NCBI GenBank assembly: GCA_947449255.1
Contig: CANFQX010000011.1
Span: 1 to 64,000, forward strand
DNA: 64,000 bases
DNA from: Pseudobdellovibrionaceae bacterium
GTDB taxonomy: Bacteria; Bdellovibrionota; Bdellovibrionia; Bdellovibrionales; Bdellovibrionaceae
Reading direction: 5' to 3'
In this document: positions 38,457 to 48,814 of the stretch, piece by piece
How positions within the stretch are numbered: the first letter of the stretch is position 1
Layout: each line of letters opens with the position of its first letter
The notes under the pieces: generated by a model
Database searches by the model: none
What the model was told of the DNA's origin: nothing
Seen by the model: the letters and a program-made list of their open reading frames with translations, nothing else
Position numbers and translations under genes: made by a program

Positions 38457-40679
38457 TTAATTCAAGGCTAAAATTTTCTTTTGATCCCCAACGATCCACA
38501 GAATATCTTCAGCCTGTAGGACTTCATTGGATTCTGGATTTAAAATACGTTTTCCCTCGCGCTCGATGCCGACAACAAGCCCTTGAGTTCGCTCACGCAA
38601 ACCGCACTCTCGAATACTTTTCCCTATGAAAATAGAATCTCTATTGAGTAGAATTTGCTCCAAACTGTAATCTGCGAAGTTCTGCAGTTTCAATTCATTG
38701 ACCAGATCTGCATTCTCGATAAAGGTTCGAAATTTGGCCAACTGGTCGTCAGTACCAATAATATTAATTTTATCGAGGGGCATTAAACATTCCGAGCCCT
38801 CTGGGGCTCCAATGCGCTTTCGTCCCCTTTCAATCAGCGCAATAGTCACACCAAATTTTTCGCGAATCCCCAACTCAAGCAAAGGTCTTCCCACATAGGA
38901 AGCTTCAGCTGGAACTATAAATTCAGTCATGTGTCCATCCCAGGGAGCTAAGGCATGATAATGTTTTTTCGCCTGCACTTTCGAAACTTCAGTATTTAAA
39001 TTTGCCAAAAAATGACTTTCAATCCACAGATAAATTTTTTGCAGTTTCTCACCAGAGATATAGGCCAATCCCATCACAGCGCTCAAAATAATAACAACAC
39101 CCCACCACGCCGACACAAATTGCCCGACCATGGCTATCATTAAGCACATCACAATAAAGACTCTTGAAATCAAAAAAATGGAGTTGTGCCCCTCCTTCGT
39201 TGGCTCTGCCAAGAGCACTTCAAAGTTTTGCGTCCGACCAAAGGCCAAGGCCCATAAAAAGGGCGAGCTCAAGATAAAAGTAATGGATAGAGCCAGCACC
39301 TTTGAAAAAGTCTCCTCGTATTGCCGCTCTAGCAAAAAAGGTAAAAACACTCGCACCATGAATAAAAAAACAGCGATGATGACAACTGAGTTTAGAAACA
39401 TTTTTAGAATATAGGATCGAATGCTTTCTCGCCATTCGCGACTGGAAGCCACTGAAAATGAGATCATGCTGTATTCATCTAAAGTTTGAATCACAGAAGG
39501 AGGCAGAATTTCCTCTAAAGCTCGATAAAGAAAACCAGTCGATTTCATCATATAGGGGGTCGTAAATGAAGTCACCACACTGACGGCAACGGCAATGGGA
39601 TACAATTGAGGACTGACGACTTTCAGACCGACCCCAACTGTTGCAATAATAAAGGAAAATTCGCCGATTTGAGCCAGACTCATCCCCGTCTGCATCGCTG
39701 TTCGCAAAGTCTGCCCTGACAAAACCGCACCCACCGTGACAGCAAAAGTCTTACCGACGATCACTATTGTGGAAAGAAGCAATATCAACTGCCAATATTG
39801 AATCAAAATTTTCGGATCAATCAACATGCCCACTGAAATAAAAAACACTGCTGAAAATATATTTTTTAGAGGAGTAATTAAATGATGTATCCTTTCTCCT
39901 TCGATAGTTTCAGCAAGCACCGAACCTGTAATAAATGCGCCTAAGGCCGAGGAAAATCCAACTTTATTGGCCAAGGCCACCATGAGCAGGCACAGTCCAA
40001 CAGCCAAGATCAGAATTGTTTCTTCATTTAATATTTTCTGTGAGCGCTTCAAGAAACCTGGCAAAAGAAAAATTCCTGTGACAAACCACAAGGAAAGAAA
40101 AAAAACCAATTTAATACTTGAGTACAGCATCTCCAATCCTGCAAATTTCCTAGTCAGAGCGACTGTCGTCAACAAAACTAAAAGCAACACTGCCACTAGA
40201 TCTTCAATAACCAAAATCCCTAAAAGGATTCCAACAAAACGCTTGTTTTTAAACCCCAACTCCTCAAGAGTACGAACAACAATAGAAGTTGAAGAAATCC
40301 CTAAGATGCCCCCAAGGAATAAACTGTCCATAAAGTTCCATTGCAAGAGATGCCCCGTCGTGAATCCTATTAAAATCATGACAAAAACCTCAAATAAAGC
40401 ACTAAAACTAGCAGATCCTCCGACTCGCATTAATTTCTTAAAACTAAACTCTAAACCTAGTGCAAATAAGAGAAAAATAACACCGATATCGGCCCACAAC
40501 TGAACACCCTCTGCCCCAGAAGTTGTCGAGAATGAGGCCACGCTAGGACCTACCAAAAATCCCGCCACTAAATAACCCAAGACGAGCGGCTGATTCAATT
40601 TTTTAAATAACAGTATAACAATGGAAGCTGCGCCAAGAATGAGGGCTAAATCTGAAATTGCGGCTGGAAGTTGTTGCAT
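38457..40679 (-). CDS. CPA2-family monovalent cation:proton antiporter with C-terminal TrkA-C domains (KefB/YbaL-like)
   Basis: LGYLVAGFLVGP, FLLFALGLEFSFKKL, multi-TM; C-terminal regulatory domains. Confidence 0.88.
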   Translation of the reverse strand: MQQLPAAISDLALILGAASIVILLFKKLNQPLVLGYLVAGFLVGPSVASFSTTSGAEGVQLWADIGVIFLLFALGLEFSFKKLMRVGGSASFSALFEVFVMILIGFTTGHLLQWNFMDSLFLGGILGISSTSIVVRTLEELGFKNKRFVGILLGILVIEDLVAVLLLVLLTTVALTRKFAGLEMLYSSIKLVFFLSLWFVTGIFLLPGFLKRSQKILNEETILILAVGLCLLMVALANKVGFSSALGAFITGSVLAETIEGERIHHLITPLKNIFSAVFFISVGMLIDPKILIQYWQLILLLSTIVIVGKTFAVTVGAVLSGQTLRTAMQTGMSLAQIGEFSFIIATVGVGLKVVSPQLYPIAVAVSVVTSFTTPYMMKSTGFLYRALEEILPPSVIQTLDEYSMISFSVASSREWRESIRSYILKMFLNSVVIIAVFLFMVRVFLPFLLERQYEETFSKVLALSITFILSSPFLWALAFGRTQNFEVLLAEPTKEGHNSIFLISRVFIVMCLMIAMVGQFVSAWWGVVIILSAVMGLAYISGEKLQKIYLWIESHFLANLNTEVSKVQAKKHYHALAPWDGHMTEFIVPAEASYVGRPLLELGIREKFGVTIALIERGRKRIGAPEGSECLMPLDKINIIGTDDQLAKFRTFIENADLVNELKLQNFADYSLEQILLNRDSIFIGKSIRECGLRERTQGLVVGIEREGKRILNPESNEVLQAEDILWIVGDQKKILALN

Positions 40680-40717
40680 ATTAAAATTATGTAAATAAGT
40701 AGCGCGATGAGCAAACT

Positions 40718-40750
40718 AAAAAGCAGTTCTTTTCAAGAGAACTGCTTTTT
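40718..40750 (-). terminator. Terminator after S8 protease gene
   Basis: AAAAAGCAGTTCT-TTTCAAG-AGAACTGCTTTTT. Confidence 0.8.
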
Positions 40751-40785
40751 AGCGATTTATTAAATTACTACTAGGAAAATAAATC

Positions 40786-42486
40786 TTATTTTTGCAGTAG
40801 AGAAGCGTCCACTGCCGCTTCAGCATTCACTATTCCGGCACCGTATTGATTTTTATCATTAGGTCCAAGGACGGTTGCTGTTTTTTGCAAAATAATTTTA
40901 ACTTGGTCTGGCGTTAGATTGCGATTTGCCGCTTTCATGAGAGCCACTACACCTGACACATGAGGTGTCGCCATTGAAGTCCCCTGAAAGGCCATATAAT
41001 CGGTAATGAGAGTATGAACAGTTGCATTGACCACTTGGCCTGCATTGAGCTTTTCAAGAAGACCCTTGCCCACTTCCTGCTCGATCATAAAGATGGCAAC
41101 AGGGCTCACCTTGCCATCTGCTGACAAAGCTCCACTGATTAATCCAGGAGCATTATTATAGACAATAAGTCCCACTGCTCCAGCAGCTAAGGCGTTCTTT
41201 ATTTTATCTGCAAAATAAATTTCACCACGCGAAGCCAATACAAATTTTCCTTTAACATCTTTACCAACATAATCTTCAGGTTTACCGAAGCCCACTGAAA
41301 CCAAAACATTCGTCTCAGCATTCATGACCTCACGAGCACCAGAAAAAGAAGAGGAATTCACTTTAACATTATCAATCATGACTTCCGCACCACGACCAGT
41401 ACCTCGCGGCACTGTTGAAATCACATCAACACCAGGAGCTACAATAGAAAGTTCGGGTCCGAACTGTGAAAATTCTGCTTTTTTAAGATTGCTATCGACT
41501 GCACCAACCGCCACAGCTGTTGCAAGTGCCGCTGGGTAGGAAACTTTTTCTGTTCCATCATTGCCTGAGGCCGCAACAATGCTAACACCCATTGTATCAG
41601 CTTTTTTAACTGCATCTTGCTCAGAAGCTGTCATAAAGCCTCCGCCTAGGGACATCGAAATTACATCGACTTTTTCAGAGATTCCCCAGTTGACACCTTT
41701 GATGATGGCTGAAGTTGAGCATCCCAAAGGAGAACACACTCTTCCCATCAATAATTTTGCTTGAGGCGCTACTCCAGTAAATCCACTGTTATCCAAAACG
41801 CCAGCAATAGTTCCCGCAACATGACTTCCATGACCGATAAGATCAGAATAATCTTCTCCTTTACTTCGGCCAGTGAAATCGCGCCCTTGTTCAAAATTCG
41901 CCTTCAAAGAGACGTGCTCTTTATCAATGCCCGTATCTAGGATAAGGACACGAGCGCCTGAACCCTGATTAGATTTACCCCAGGCCTGAGGAGCTCTAAC
42001 GGCCATAATTCCCCACGGTGTTTTTGCACCTGGAAGAGTGGTGTCAAACATTGAGAAATTTCTATTGGTTCCATTTAAGTTTTTTAGAGAATTTTTAAAT
42101 TGCTTCTCGATGAATTTAGGCAACGGATGAAGAACATCTTTTTCAACTAACTGCACAGCTGGATTGTTTTTTAAATTTTCAATTTCACCGTCATTTTTTG
42201 CATTCACGATAAATGTATTTAAATTTTCAAGACTGTCTTCAATGTGGTTCAAGGAAGATTCTTCCAATTGCATGCTCTTCCACATGATTGTATTTTGACT
42301 AAGATAAGCCTGATGCGCTATTTGAAAACTTTTCGCATCTTTCATGACAACAATAACTTTTTGATCTGCTTGAGCCATTGAACTCAATGCAACGGAACCA
42401 AGTACTGAGAACAAGAATAACTTCAAAGAATTTTTCACTGCGACACCCCCAAAATCCATGGCAGTTTTTACAATCTCAATCTTCAA
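40786..42486 (-). CDS. Secreted S8 (subtilisin-like) serine protease with PA domain insertion
   Basis: VLILDTGID, GHGSHVAGTIAG, GTSMATPHVSGVVALMKAA; inhibitor I9-like propeptide. Confidence 0.93.
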   Translation of the reverse strand: MKIEIVKTAMDFGGVAVKNSLKLFLFSVLGSVALSSMAQADQKVIVVMKDAKSFQIAHQAYLSQNTIMWKSMQLEESSLNHIEDSLENLNTFIVNAKNDGEIENLKNNPAVQLVEKDVLHPLPKFIEKQFKNSLKNLNGTNRNFSMFDTTLPGAKTPWGIMAVRAPQAWGKSNQGSGARVLILDTGIDKEHVSLKANFEQGRDFTGRSKGEDYSDLIGHGSHVAGTIAGVLDNSGFTGVAPQAKLLMGRVCSPLGCSTSAIIKGVNWGISEKVDVISMSLGGGFMTASEQDAVKKADTMGVSIVAASGNDGTEKVSYPAALATAVAVGAVDSNLKKAEFSQFGPELSIVAPGVDVISTVPRGTGRGAEVMIDNVKVNSSSFSGAREVMNAETNVLVSVGFGKPEDYVGKDVKGKFVLASRGEIYFADKIKNALAAGAVGLIVYNNAPGLISGALSADGKVSPVAIFMIEQEVGKGLLEKLNAGQVVNATVHTLITDYMAFQGTSMATPHVSGVVALMKAANRNLTPDQVKIILQKTATVLGPNDKNQYGAGIVNAEAAVDASLLQK

Positions 42487-42584
42487 GACTGCTTACTATA
42501 AAGTTCATTTAAGAGAGAGTGGTCTGGCAAGATAATTATTTAAAAAAATCAAACTTTTGGAGGCCCGCGACGAAGAAACAGAAT

Positions 42585-42625
42585 AAAAAAAAATGAAAAT
42601 CTTAAGAAAGATTTTCATTTTTTTT
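42585..42625 (-). terminator. Terminator between the two S8 proteases
   Basis: AAAAAAAAATGAAAATCTT..AAGATTTTCATTTTTTTT. Confidence 0.75.
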
Positions 42626-42727
42626 CTGAAGCTATTTTTTTGTATAAGCACATAATAATCTTAAAGTATGAGCCCTCTTTAAAAAATTATATCAAAAATA
42701 AATCTTTAGATATCAACACATAATTTG

Positions 42728-44413
42728 TTAACGGGCATCAATGGCTGCTTTTACAGCAGCTTCGGCATCAACAAGACCTGCACCATATTCATTATTTAAA
42801 TTGGGTCCAAGCTTGATGGCTGTTTTTATTAAAATGTCTCTGACTTGTTTGGGTTTCAGGCTTTTGTTTGCAGCTTTAATTAGCGCAACGACTCCAGCTA
42901 AATGCGGAGTCGCCATCGAAGTCCCCTGATAAGAAGCAAAATCAACGGCCAAAGTTTTTAAATTGGCCTTCACTTCAATCCCAGAATTCAATGACTGTAC
43001 AAGCTTTTGACCCATCTCGCGTTCAATCATAAAGACTGCAATCGGCAATGTGGACCCATCAGCAGTCAAAGCGCCTTGCGCTAATCCAGGTGCATTGTTA
43101 TAGACAACAACTCCAGTTGCTCCTGCAGTTATAGCGTTCTTAACTTTTTCTGAAAAAGAGTTTTCTCCTCGAGACACCAAAGCAAACTTGCCTTTGAGAT
43201 CTTTTTTTGAAAAATCTTCAGTTTTACCAAAACCAACATCAATCAGAACATTTGTCTCACCATTTAAAACTTCTCGAGCACCTTGAAAAGTGGCTGAATT
43301 TACGGTTTCAACTGAATCACCAACCATTATGTTGACGAGGGCTTCTCTGCCAGTTCCAAGCGGAACTGTCGAAATCACATTTACACCAGGAGCAACAATT
43401 GTAAGCTCATCTCCGTATTGAGAAAAGGCAGCTCTTTTAGAATTCTCATCAACAGCACCAACAGCAATCACATCCTGAAGTGCTGCTGGATAAGAGACCT
43501 TATTTGATCCATCATTGCCGGAAGCAGCTACAACAGTGACCCCAGCTCGGATGGCCTTAGCCACAGCATCTTTTTCTGCTGGCGTTGAAACGGATCCACC
43601 CAACGACATTGAAATGACGTCGACTTTATTCGAGATGCCCCAATTTATACCTTCAGCGACGGCCACATTTGAACAGCCTCGTCCAGAACAGACTCGCCCC
43701 ATTAGTAATTTCGCCTGAGGTGCAACTCCGGTAAACCCACCCTCAGTCATTGCCGCTGCAATAGTTCCTGAGACATGAGTTCCGTGTCCAATGGTGTCGG
43801 AAAAATCACTGCCATCGCCACCGCCCTCTTCAGTGAAGTCTCTGCCTTGCTCGAAATTTACTTTGAGTGATGGCTGCCGCAAATCAATTCCAGTATCTAA
43901 AACCAAGACGCGAGCCCCTTCGCCATGATTGGAGGCGCCCCAAGCCTGAGGAGCCTTTACTGCAGCAATTCCCCATGGTGTTTTAAGTCCAAGACCTTGA
44001 TTCTCGCTTGCAGACATAACTGATAAGTTTATATGGCTTGGTGCAGGAGTTGACAACCAACCGGAAACTGGCCGAGGAGCTTGGTGAAATATTTCTTTTT
44101 CAACATAGGCTATGGAAGGATCTTGGCCAAGCTTTGCTATTTCAGCGTCATCTTTCGCTGTAACGATGAGAGCATTCAGGTTTTCAAGAGTTGATTCTAT
44201 TTTTCCATCAATTTGCGGAATCCCAGATTTTGATTTTAAACCCAGACTTCTAAAAGCAAAGGCGCCTTTTGAACGGTAAGCTTGATGGGCCGCTCTGAAT
44301 GATTGCTGATCTTTCATGATCACGATGACGCGCTCACCCGAAAAGGCTGATAGCGAAAGTAAGAAGATCAGATTCAGTGAAAATATATTGCGAATAATAG
44401 TATTAATTTTCAT
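42728..44413 (-). CDS. Secreted S8 serine protease with PA domain, tandem paralogue
   Basis: VLVLDTGID, GHGTHVSGTIAAAM, GTSMATPHLAGVVALIKAA; collinear with 40786-42486. Confidence 0.93.
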   Translation of the reverse strand: MKINTIIRNIFSLNLIFLLSLSAFSGERVIVIMKDQQSFRAAHQAYRSKGAFAFRSLGLKSKSGIPQIDGKIESTLENLNALIVTAKDDAEIAKLGQDPSIAYVEKEIFHQAPRPVSGWLSTPAPSHINLSVMSASENQGLGLKTPWGIAAVKAPQAWGASNHGEGARVLVLDTGIDLRQPSLKVNFEQGRDFTEEGGGDGSDFSDTIGHGTHVSGTIAAAMTEGGFTGVAPQAKLLMGRVCSGRGCSNVAVAEGINWGISNKVDVISMSLGGSVSTPAEKDAVAKAIRAGVTVVAASGNDGSNKVSYPAALQDVIAVGAVDENSKRAAFSQYGDELTIVAPGVNVISTVPLGTGREALVNIMVGDSVETVNSATFQGAREVLNGETNVLIDVGFGKTEDFSKKDLKGKFALVSRGENSFSEKVKNAITAGATGVVVYNNAPGLAQGALTADGSTLPIAVFMIEREMGQKLVQSLNSGIEVKANLKTLAVDFASYQGTSMATPHLAGVVALIKAANKSLKPKQVRDILIKTAIKLGPNLNNEYGAGLVDAEAAVKAAIDAR

Positions 44414-44708
44414 TGGCCCCCCCTAAATTTCATGAGCAAAAAACTCATGACGCCCTGATGCGGAGCCAGTTCATTTCACCTTGGAAAAATTATCAAGTAC
44501 TCTTTTGGAACCACCTTGAATCTTTTTTAATCTCAGAAAAAATGAAAAGTTCTGTCAAAGGGCCCTGGTTCCAATTTGGAACCTCAGCTCAAAAATACGG
44601 CTCAATGGGCTCATTCCATAATAATCCATTATATGAGCTATCACCGCCTACCTCAGTCACTGCCTAAAAAAAAATCATATTTTTTAATGCTTTGAGTCTA
44701 ATTAAAAT

Positions 44709-44748
44709 GCAAAAAAAAGACTGCCACTTCGTGATGACAGTCTTTTTT
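44709..44748 (-). terminator. Terminator downstream of 44789-45319
   Basis: AAAAAAAGACTG..CAGTCTTTTTTC inverted repeat. Confidence 0.7.
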
Positions 44749-44788
44749 CTTTCCGTTGGATATGCCTATGAAGAAATCTTTACTTTAA

Positions 44789-45319
44789 CTACATCGGAGT
44801 CAAAGTCATTGATTCTACACCCGCTTGAAATCCAATTCCATATTGCAATTTAATAGATACGTTCAATGCAATTTCTGGTGGATGAACGCGCACCGCAGTG
44901 AAAGCACCCCCTCCAAGACCGAAAGCGCCTTGACCTTGAGTCACAAGGTAGTGACCAAATAAAACATCAGGCGGGCAGTTAAAGAGGCTGATATGCGATG
45001 ATACGCCGGCAAACTTAAAGTAGCCGATTCCAACAACTGGACCTATAAAATAAGACCCTATAGTTATCATTACATCCTTAGTGAAATGATTTCCTTCAAG
45101 ATCAATACAACTTAGCTTTCCGGTAGCTACTGTGTTGAATCGACCCAATATAATCTTAACACCGCCAGCAGCGCCGGTGAAGGCAATGCCACAATTCCAA
45201 GTTAACTTGCCGGCAAAATCTAACTGATCTGCAGTGTTTTCCGCATTAATATTCCTGACTTCTGCATGGGCAAACATTGCCGTAAAACTCATTGCGAGAG
45301 CGATTAAAATACTTCTCAT
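44789..45319 (-). CDS. Secreted hypothetical protein
   Basis: 176 aa with signal peptide MRSILIALAMSFTAMFAHA. Confidence 0.6.
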   Translation of the reverse strand: MRSILIALAMSFTAMFAHAEVRNINAENTADQLDFAGKLTWNCGIAFTGAAGGVKIILGRFNTVATGKLSCIDLEGNHFTKDVMITIGSYFIGPVVGIGYFKFAGVSSHISLFNCPPDVLFGHYLVTQGQGAFGLGGGAFTAVRVHPPEIALNVSIKLQYGIGFQAGVESMTLTPM

Positions 45320-45692
45320 GGCGTACTCCTAACATGGGTTCAAACAAAAAAAGTTTTTTGTTTGTTGTGAGTACAGTTGTACTTCAATGCCGGAATTGGA
45401 GGTAGCCTCGACGATGAAATACATAATTCGCCATCAAAGCAACTTTTGGAAATATGTTTGGCTGGTTTTTAATTTTTTTAACTTGTCGAGAGACAAAGTT
45501 ATCGAAGATATTTTGAAAAACAGAACCGACAAAAATAAAGCGAGACCTGCTGTTGGTTTTGACTCTTCACCAGATGAAAGCAGTTTCTGATAAGAAAATA
45601 GGTCCCATTTCAAGAATTTAATTAAATGCCTTAAATGAGTAAATCGATGTTGAGTTGAATCCTTGGGAACTTATTTTTTTTGCGGGAAAAAT

Positions 45693-45761
45693 TTGGAGGT
45701 GACGAGCGGATTTGAACCGCTGTAGCAGCTTTTGCAGAGCTGAGCCTAGCCACTCGGCCAC
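45693..45761 (-). repeat. 69-bp 3' fragment of tRNA-Cys (att-like), lacking the 5' acceptor strand
   Basis: Perfect match to 50836-50904. Confidence 0.95.
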
Positions 45762-46270
45762 TATTTTTTTGTGATTTTGAAATGCACTGTGTAAATAGGT
45801 ATTGAATGGAAATAGGAATTGGACCTATTTCGCTTGAGGGTACGAGTTTGGTGTTTTGAACAGAGTGTTGGCTGGCTTGGATCGAAATTAGTGTGCCAGT
45901 CCCCTAAAAGTCTCTAATAGTGGGCCGTCAATATAAAGGAGCTTTAATGTGCAACAATCCTATGAATAGCTTCAACATATCCTCATAGCTTCTTTCTTTT
46001 TTGAATCATTAAACCATCCAGAACACCGGAATAAAATCGAAGTGGATCACGGGGGCTTCCTCCTTGAGGAGGACGGGAGGAGGGGGAGTATTTTCCAGAA
46101 GCGAATTGCCAAACCAGGAGTGCAGGTACATTTGGAGCTAGAATATGATTGTATTAAAATCAGTAAATTTTATTGAAACTGATAACTAAAATAATTACCG
46201 TCTTTATGAATTGATGAAAAAAATAGGCAAAAAAACAATAGTCTTGATGCCTTTAAGTACTTTTGAAAAA

Positions 46271-46936
46271 TTAAATGCTGGCTTTAAATCCCACAATCAA
46301 TCCGTTGAATTCAAGTTTATCTAGATTGACTTTTAGGCCAGATACCACACCATCTGCAGATCCCTTTATTAACCTATATTCTAGCATTAAGAATTTTTTT
46401 TGTTGAATTTCATAATTGAATCCAATTTGGTAACCAAGTCCGCCTTTCGCCGTAAGATTTGAATTATTCAACTTCAAAAATGAATAACCAATCCCTCCAT
46501 AAACAGCGGCGTTTGGAGTTAACGCCATTCCATAATTTCCATATAGGTTAATTACGCCAAATGTAGGCTTCTTCGTATAAGACCCAGCATCGGAAACTGA
46601 ATCAATCGTTGCTTCATATCCAGATACAGTTCGTTCAAACTCGTAAGTAAATCCAAAAGTAAACGACGATTGCTCATTCAGAGGAATAAAATCTTCAACA
46701 AGAACACCAAATTGTCCCGTAGATTTTTCTTTATTTGATGCGGAGTAAATATCTACTGTACCCTCGCCAGTGACTGCATCTGCTGTTGAATAAAACCCGC
46801 CAAACCGAATTGCTTGCAAAGGGCCCTTTTCCAAGGCTAATACTGGCACCACTGCAGGGACCGGCGCCAAAGGAAGCTCGTCTGCATTCGCAATACAAGT
46901 TAAGAAAATCAAAAACGCCGCAACTGATATTTTCAT
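46271..46936 (-). CDS. Outer-membrane beta-barrel protein
   Basis: Signal peptide; FGVINLYGNYGMALTPNAAVYGGIGYSFLKL..GGLGYQIGFNYEIQQKKFLMLEYRLIKG typical of OmpA-barrel-like proteins. Confidence 0.7.
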   Translation of the reverse strand: MKISVAAFLIFLTCIANADELPLAPVPAVVPVLALEKGPLQAIRFGGFYSTADAVTGEGTVDIYSASNKEKSTGQFGVLVEDFIPLNEQSSFTFGFTYEFERTVSGYEATIDSVSDAGSYTKKPTFGVINLYGNYGMALTPNAAVYGGIGYSFLKLNNSNLTAKGGLGYQIGFNYEIQQKKFLMLEYRLIKGSADGVVSGLKVNLDKLEFNGLIVGFKASI

Positions 46937-47335
46937 GTCTTTTCCTTTTTTCTAATAGTAAACATAAAAAATTGTCTAAACACATGAGATATTACACCCA
47001 AAAACTTGACAAGACTTGAGTTACACAAACTGTCATTTAGTCCAGGAATAAATCCAACATCCTCTTAAAAAATGGACCTCGTCCTAAATCCATCCCAAAA
47101 ATATGCACCCATTTTCATAAGATATTAAGTGATAGCGTGACCTTTTATGAACATCCACAAACAGTCGAATGATCAACCTAACAATGGCAATTTTGTGCAT
47201 GAGTAACATTACGACAATCCTTGAACAATTTTCCTTATCTTATCTGAAAGTCTTGTCTGAATTTGCCATTAATTGACTTATAAGTAACCTTTGTTTATTC
47301 ATTAGCTTCCAATATTAAAAAAGGGGGGCCTTTCT

Positions 47336-47473
47336 ATGGAAAAACTTAAAACTGTAAAAACTAAACTAATAAACTATGCAATGATGATCCCGATTCTTTC
47401 ATTACTAGTTGCATCTTTTATCATTACCCACTCTCAAGATGTATTAGCGAACGGAACAACAACGGGGAAGTAA
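47336..47473 (+). CDS. 45-aa secreted peptide precursor (candidate signal peptide/pheromone)
   Basis: Not in supplied ORF track; MEKLKTVKTKLINYAMMIPILSLLVASFIITHSQDVLANGTTTGK*; G-rich RBS upstream; stop overlaps next ATG (TAATG). Confidence 0.6.
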   Translation: MEKLKTVKTKLINYAMMIPILSLLVASFIITHSQDVLANGTTTGK

Positions 47474-48201
47474 TGCAATTGATCACTGGATTTCATGGAG
47501 ATACATATTATGAATCTTTTGTTGGGAAGAACCCAAGCAAAGAGGCTGTCGTATTTTTACATGGATACCCTGCTGATCAAGGAAACAAGAATAGAGATTT
47601 AGCAGAGGCGGTCTCTACCCAACTTGGCAAGGATGCCTTCTTATTGCACTATCCTGGGCTCGGGTTAAGCAAAGGCAAATTCACTTTTAGTGAAACACTA
47701 AGAACAACAAGGGAATTCCTATCCTGGGTCAAAGCTAAAAATTATCAATCTCTCCACATCGTTGGTCACTCATGGGGTGGCTTTCTAGCGTTGAATCTTC
47801 TGAATGAAATTGGTCACACAGGCAAAATTGTGCTTTTATCCCCTTTTGTAAATCTACCGGAAGGAAGCGACTTAAGTACCCTTGTCAATTTAGTTTATTC
47901 TGACACAAAACAATACCTAGGACACTCAACCATCATTGAGGTAGTGAGTGAACTAACAAAAATGCGCATAGGTAATTCAATCGATGATTTTATTGTTCGA
48001 ATTGATAAAGCACCAAATCAAGTTACAATTATCCAAGCGCTTAACGATCCGGAAACACCAGAGAAATATTCAAGATATCTAATTTCAAAAGCTACAAAAA
48101 AAATCAGTTACACAGAGCTCGACACCGATCATTCATTTACACAAAACCGAACCACAGCGTTGGCTTTAATAATCAATACTTTGCGTGTCCCAAATGATTA
48201 A
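47473..48201 (+). CDS. Alpha/beta hydrolase
   Basis: VVFLHGYPADQGNKNRD, nucleophile elbow GHSWGG, C-terminal DTDHSF. Confidence 0.88.
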   Translation: MQLITGFHGDTYYESFVGKNPSKEAVVFLHGYPADQGNKNRDLAEAVSTQLGKDAFLLHYPGLGLSKGKFTFSETLRTTREFLSWVKAKNYQSLHIVGHSWGGFLALNLLNEIGHTGKIVLLSPFVNLPEGSDLSTLVNLVYSDTKQYLGHSTIIEVVSELTKMRIGNSIDDFIVRIDKAPNQVTIIQALNDPETPEKYSRYLISKATKKISYTELDTDHSFTQNRTTALALIINTLRVPND

Positions 48202-48814
48202 CCTTTATCGTCGCTATTCATTGATAAAAAAAGCCAATTTAGATAATTCAATTATCAATATCTCCAGCGCTACAAAGGTTTATTCAACAAATACATCATC
48301 TATCTCAATAGTGAATGGTGTCTTTCAATTCGGATATTCATTTGGAACTGATTACCCATCTGAGCAGGGCGCCTTAATAAAATTAGGCCAAAATTCAAAA
48401 ATAATTGTGAGGGGTAAAGTTTTAATAGGCCCAGGGAGTTCTATTGTCGTTCATGATAATGGAACTCTAGTTTTCGAAGGTGAAAATGCCATTGCTCACA
48501 ACAATAAAATCTATTGCCATACCAATATAACGTTTGGGTCTGGGACGTGCACCTCGTGGAACTGCTCTTTTATGGATTTTGATGGTCATCATTTCAATCG
48601 TTTAGATGGACAAAACAAGGACTACCAAAAACCCTTAATTATCGGACGGAAAGTTGGCATTCAACAAAATGTAATCATCCCAAAAGGTGTTTCTGTAGGC
48701 GATCACTCAATCATTTCGGCGGGGACAATCTTACGACAAGATATTCCAGAAAACTGCCTAGTGCATTCCAACTCCGAAATAAGGATTAAACATGGATACC
48801 AATCTGGCCTATAA
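48194..48814 (+). CDS. Left-handed beta-helix (hexapeptide repeat) acyltransferase
   Basis: IIGRKVGIQQNVIIPKGVSVGDHSIISAGTILRQDIPENCLVHSN; ATG overlaps hydrolase stop. Confidence 0.82.
   Translation: MINLYRRYSLIKKANLDNSIINISSATKVYSTNTSSISIVNGVFQFGYSFGTDYPSEQGALIKLGQNSKIIVRGKVLIGPGSSIVVHDNGTLVFEGENAIAHNNKIYCHTNITFGSGTCTSWNCSFMDFDGHHFNRLDGQNKDYQKPLIIGRKVGIQQNVIIPKGVSVGDHSIISAGTILRQDIPENCLVHSNSEIRIKHGYQSGL

Noticed and set aside
44413-44667. 84-aa ORF upstream of the S8 protease
   Set aside because: No RBS, no family resemblance, sits in the protease promoter region.
45387-45590. 67-aa ORF next to the tRNA-Cys fragment
   Set aside because: Plausible but no RBS-supported start or recognisable motif; insufficient support.
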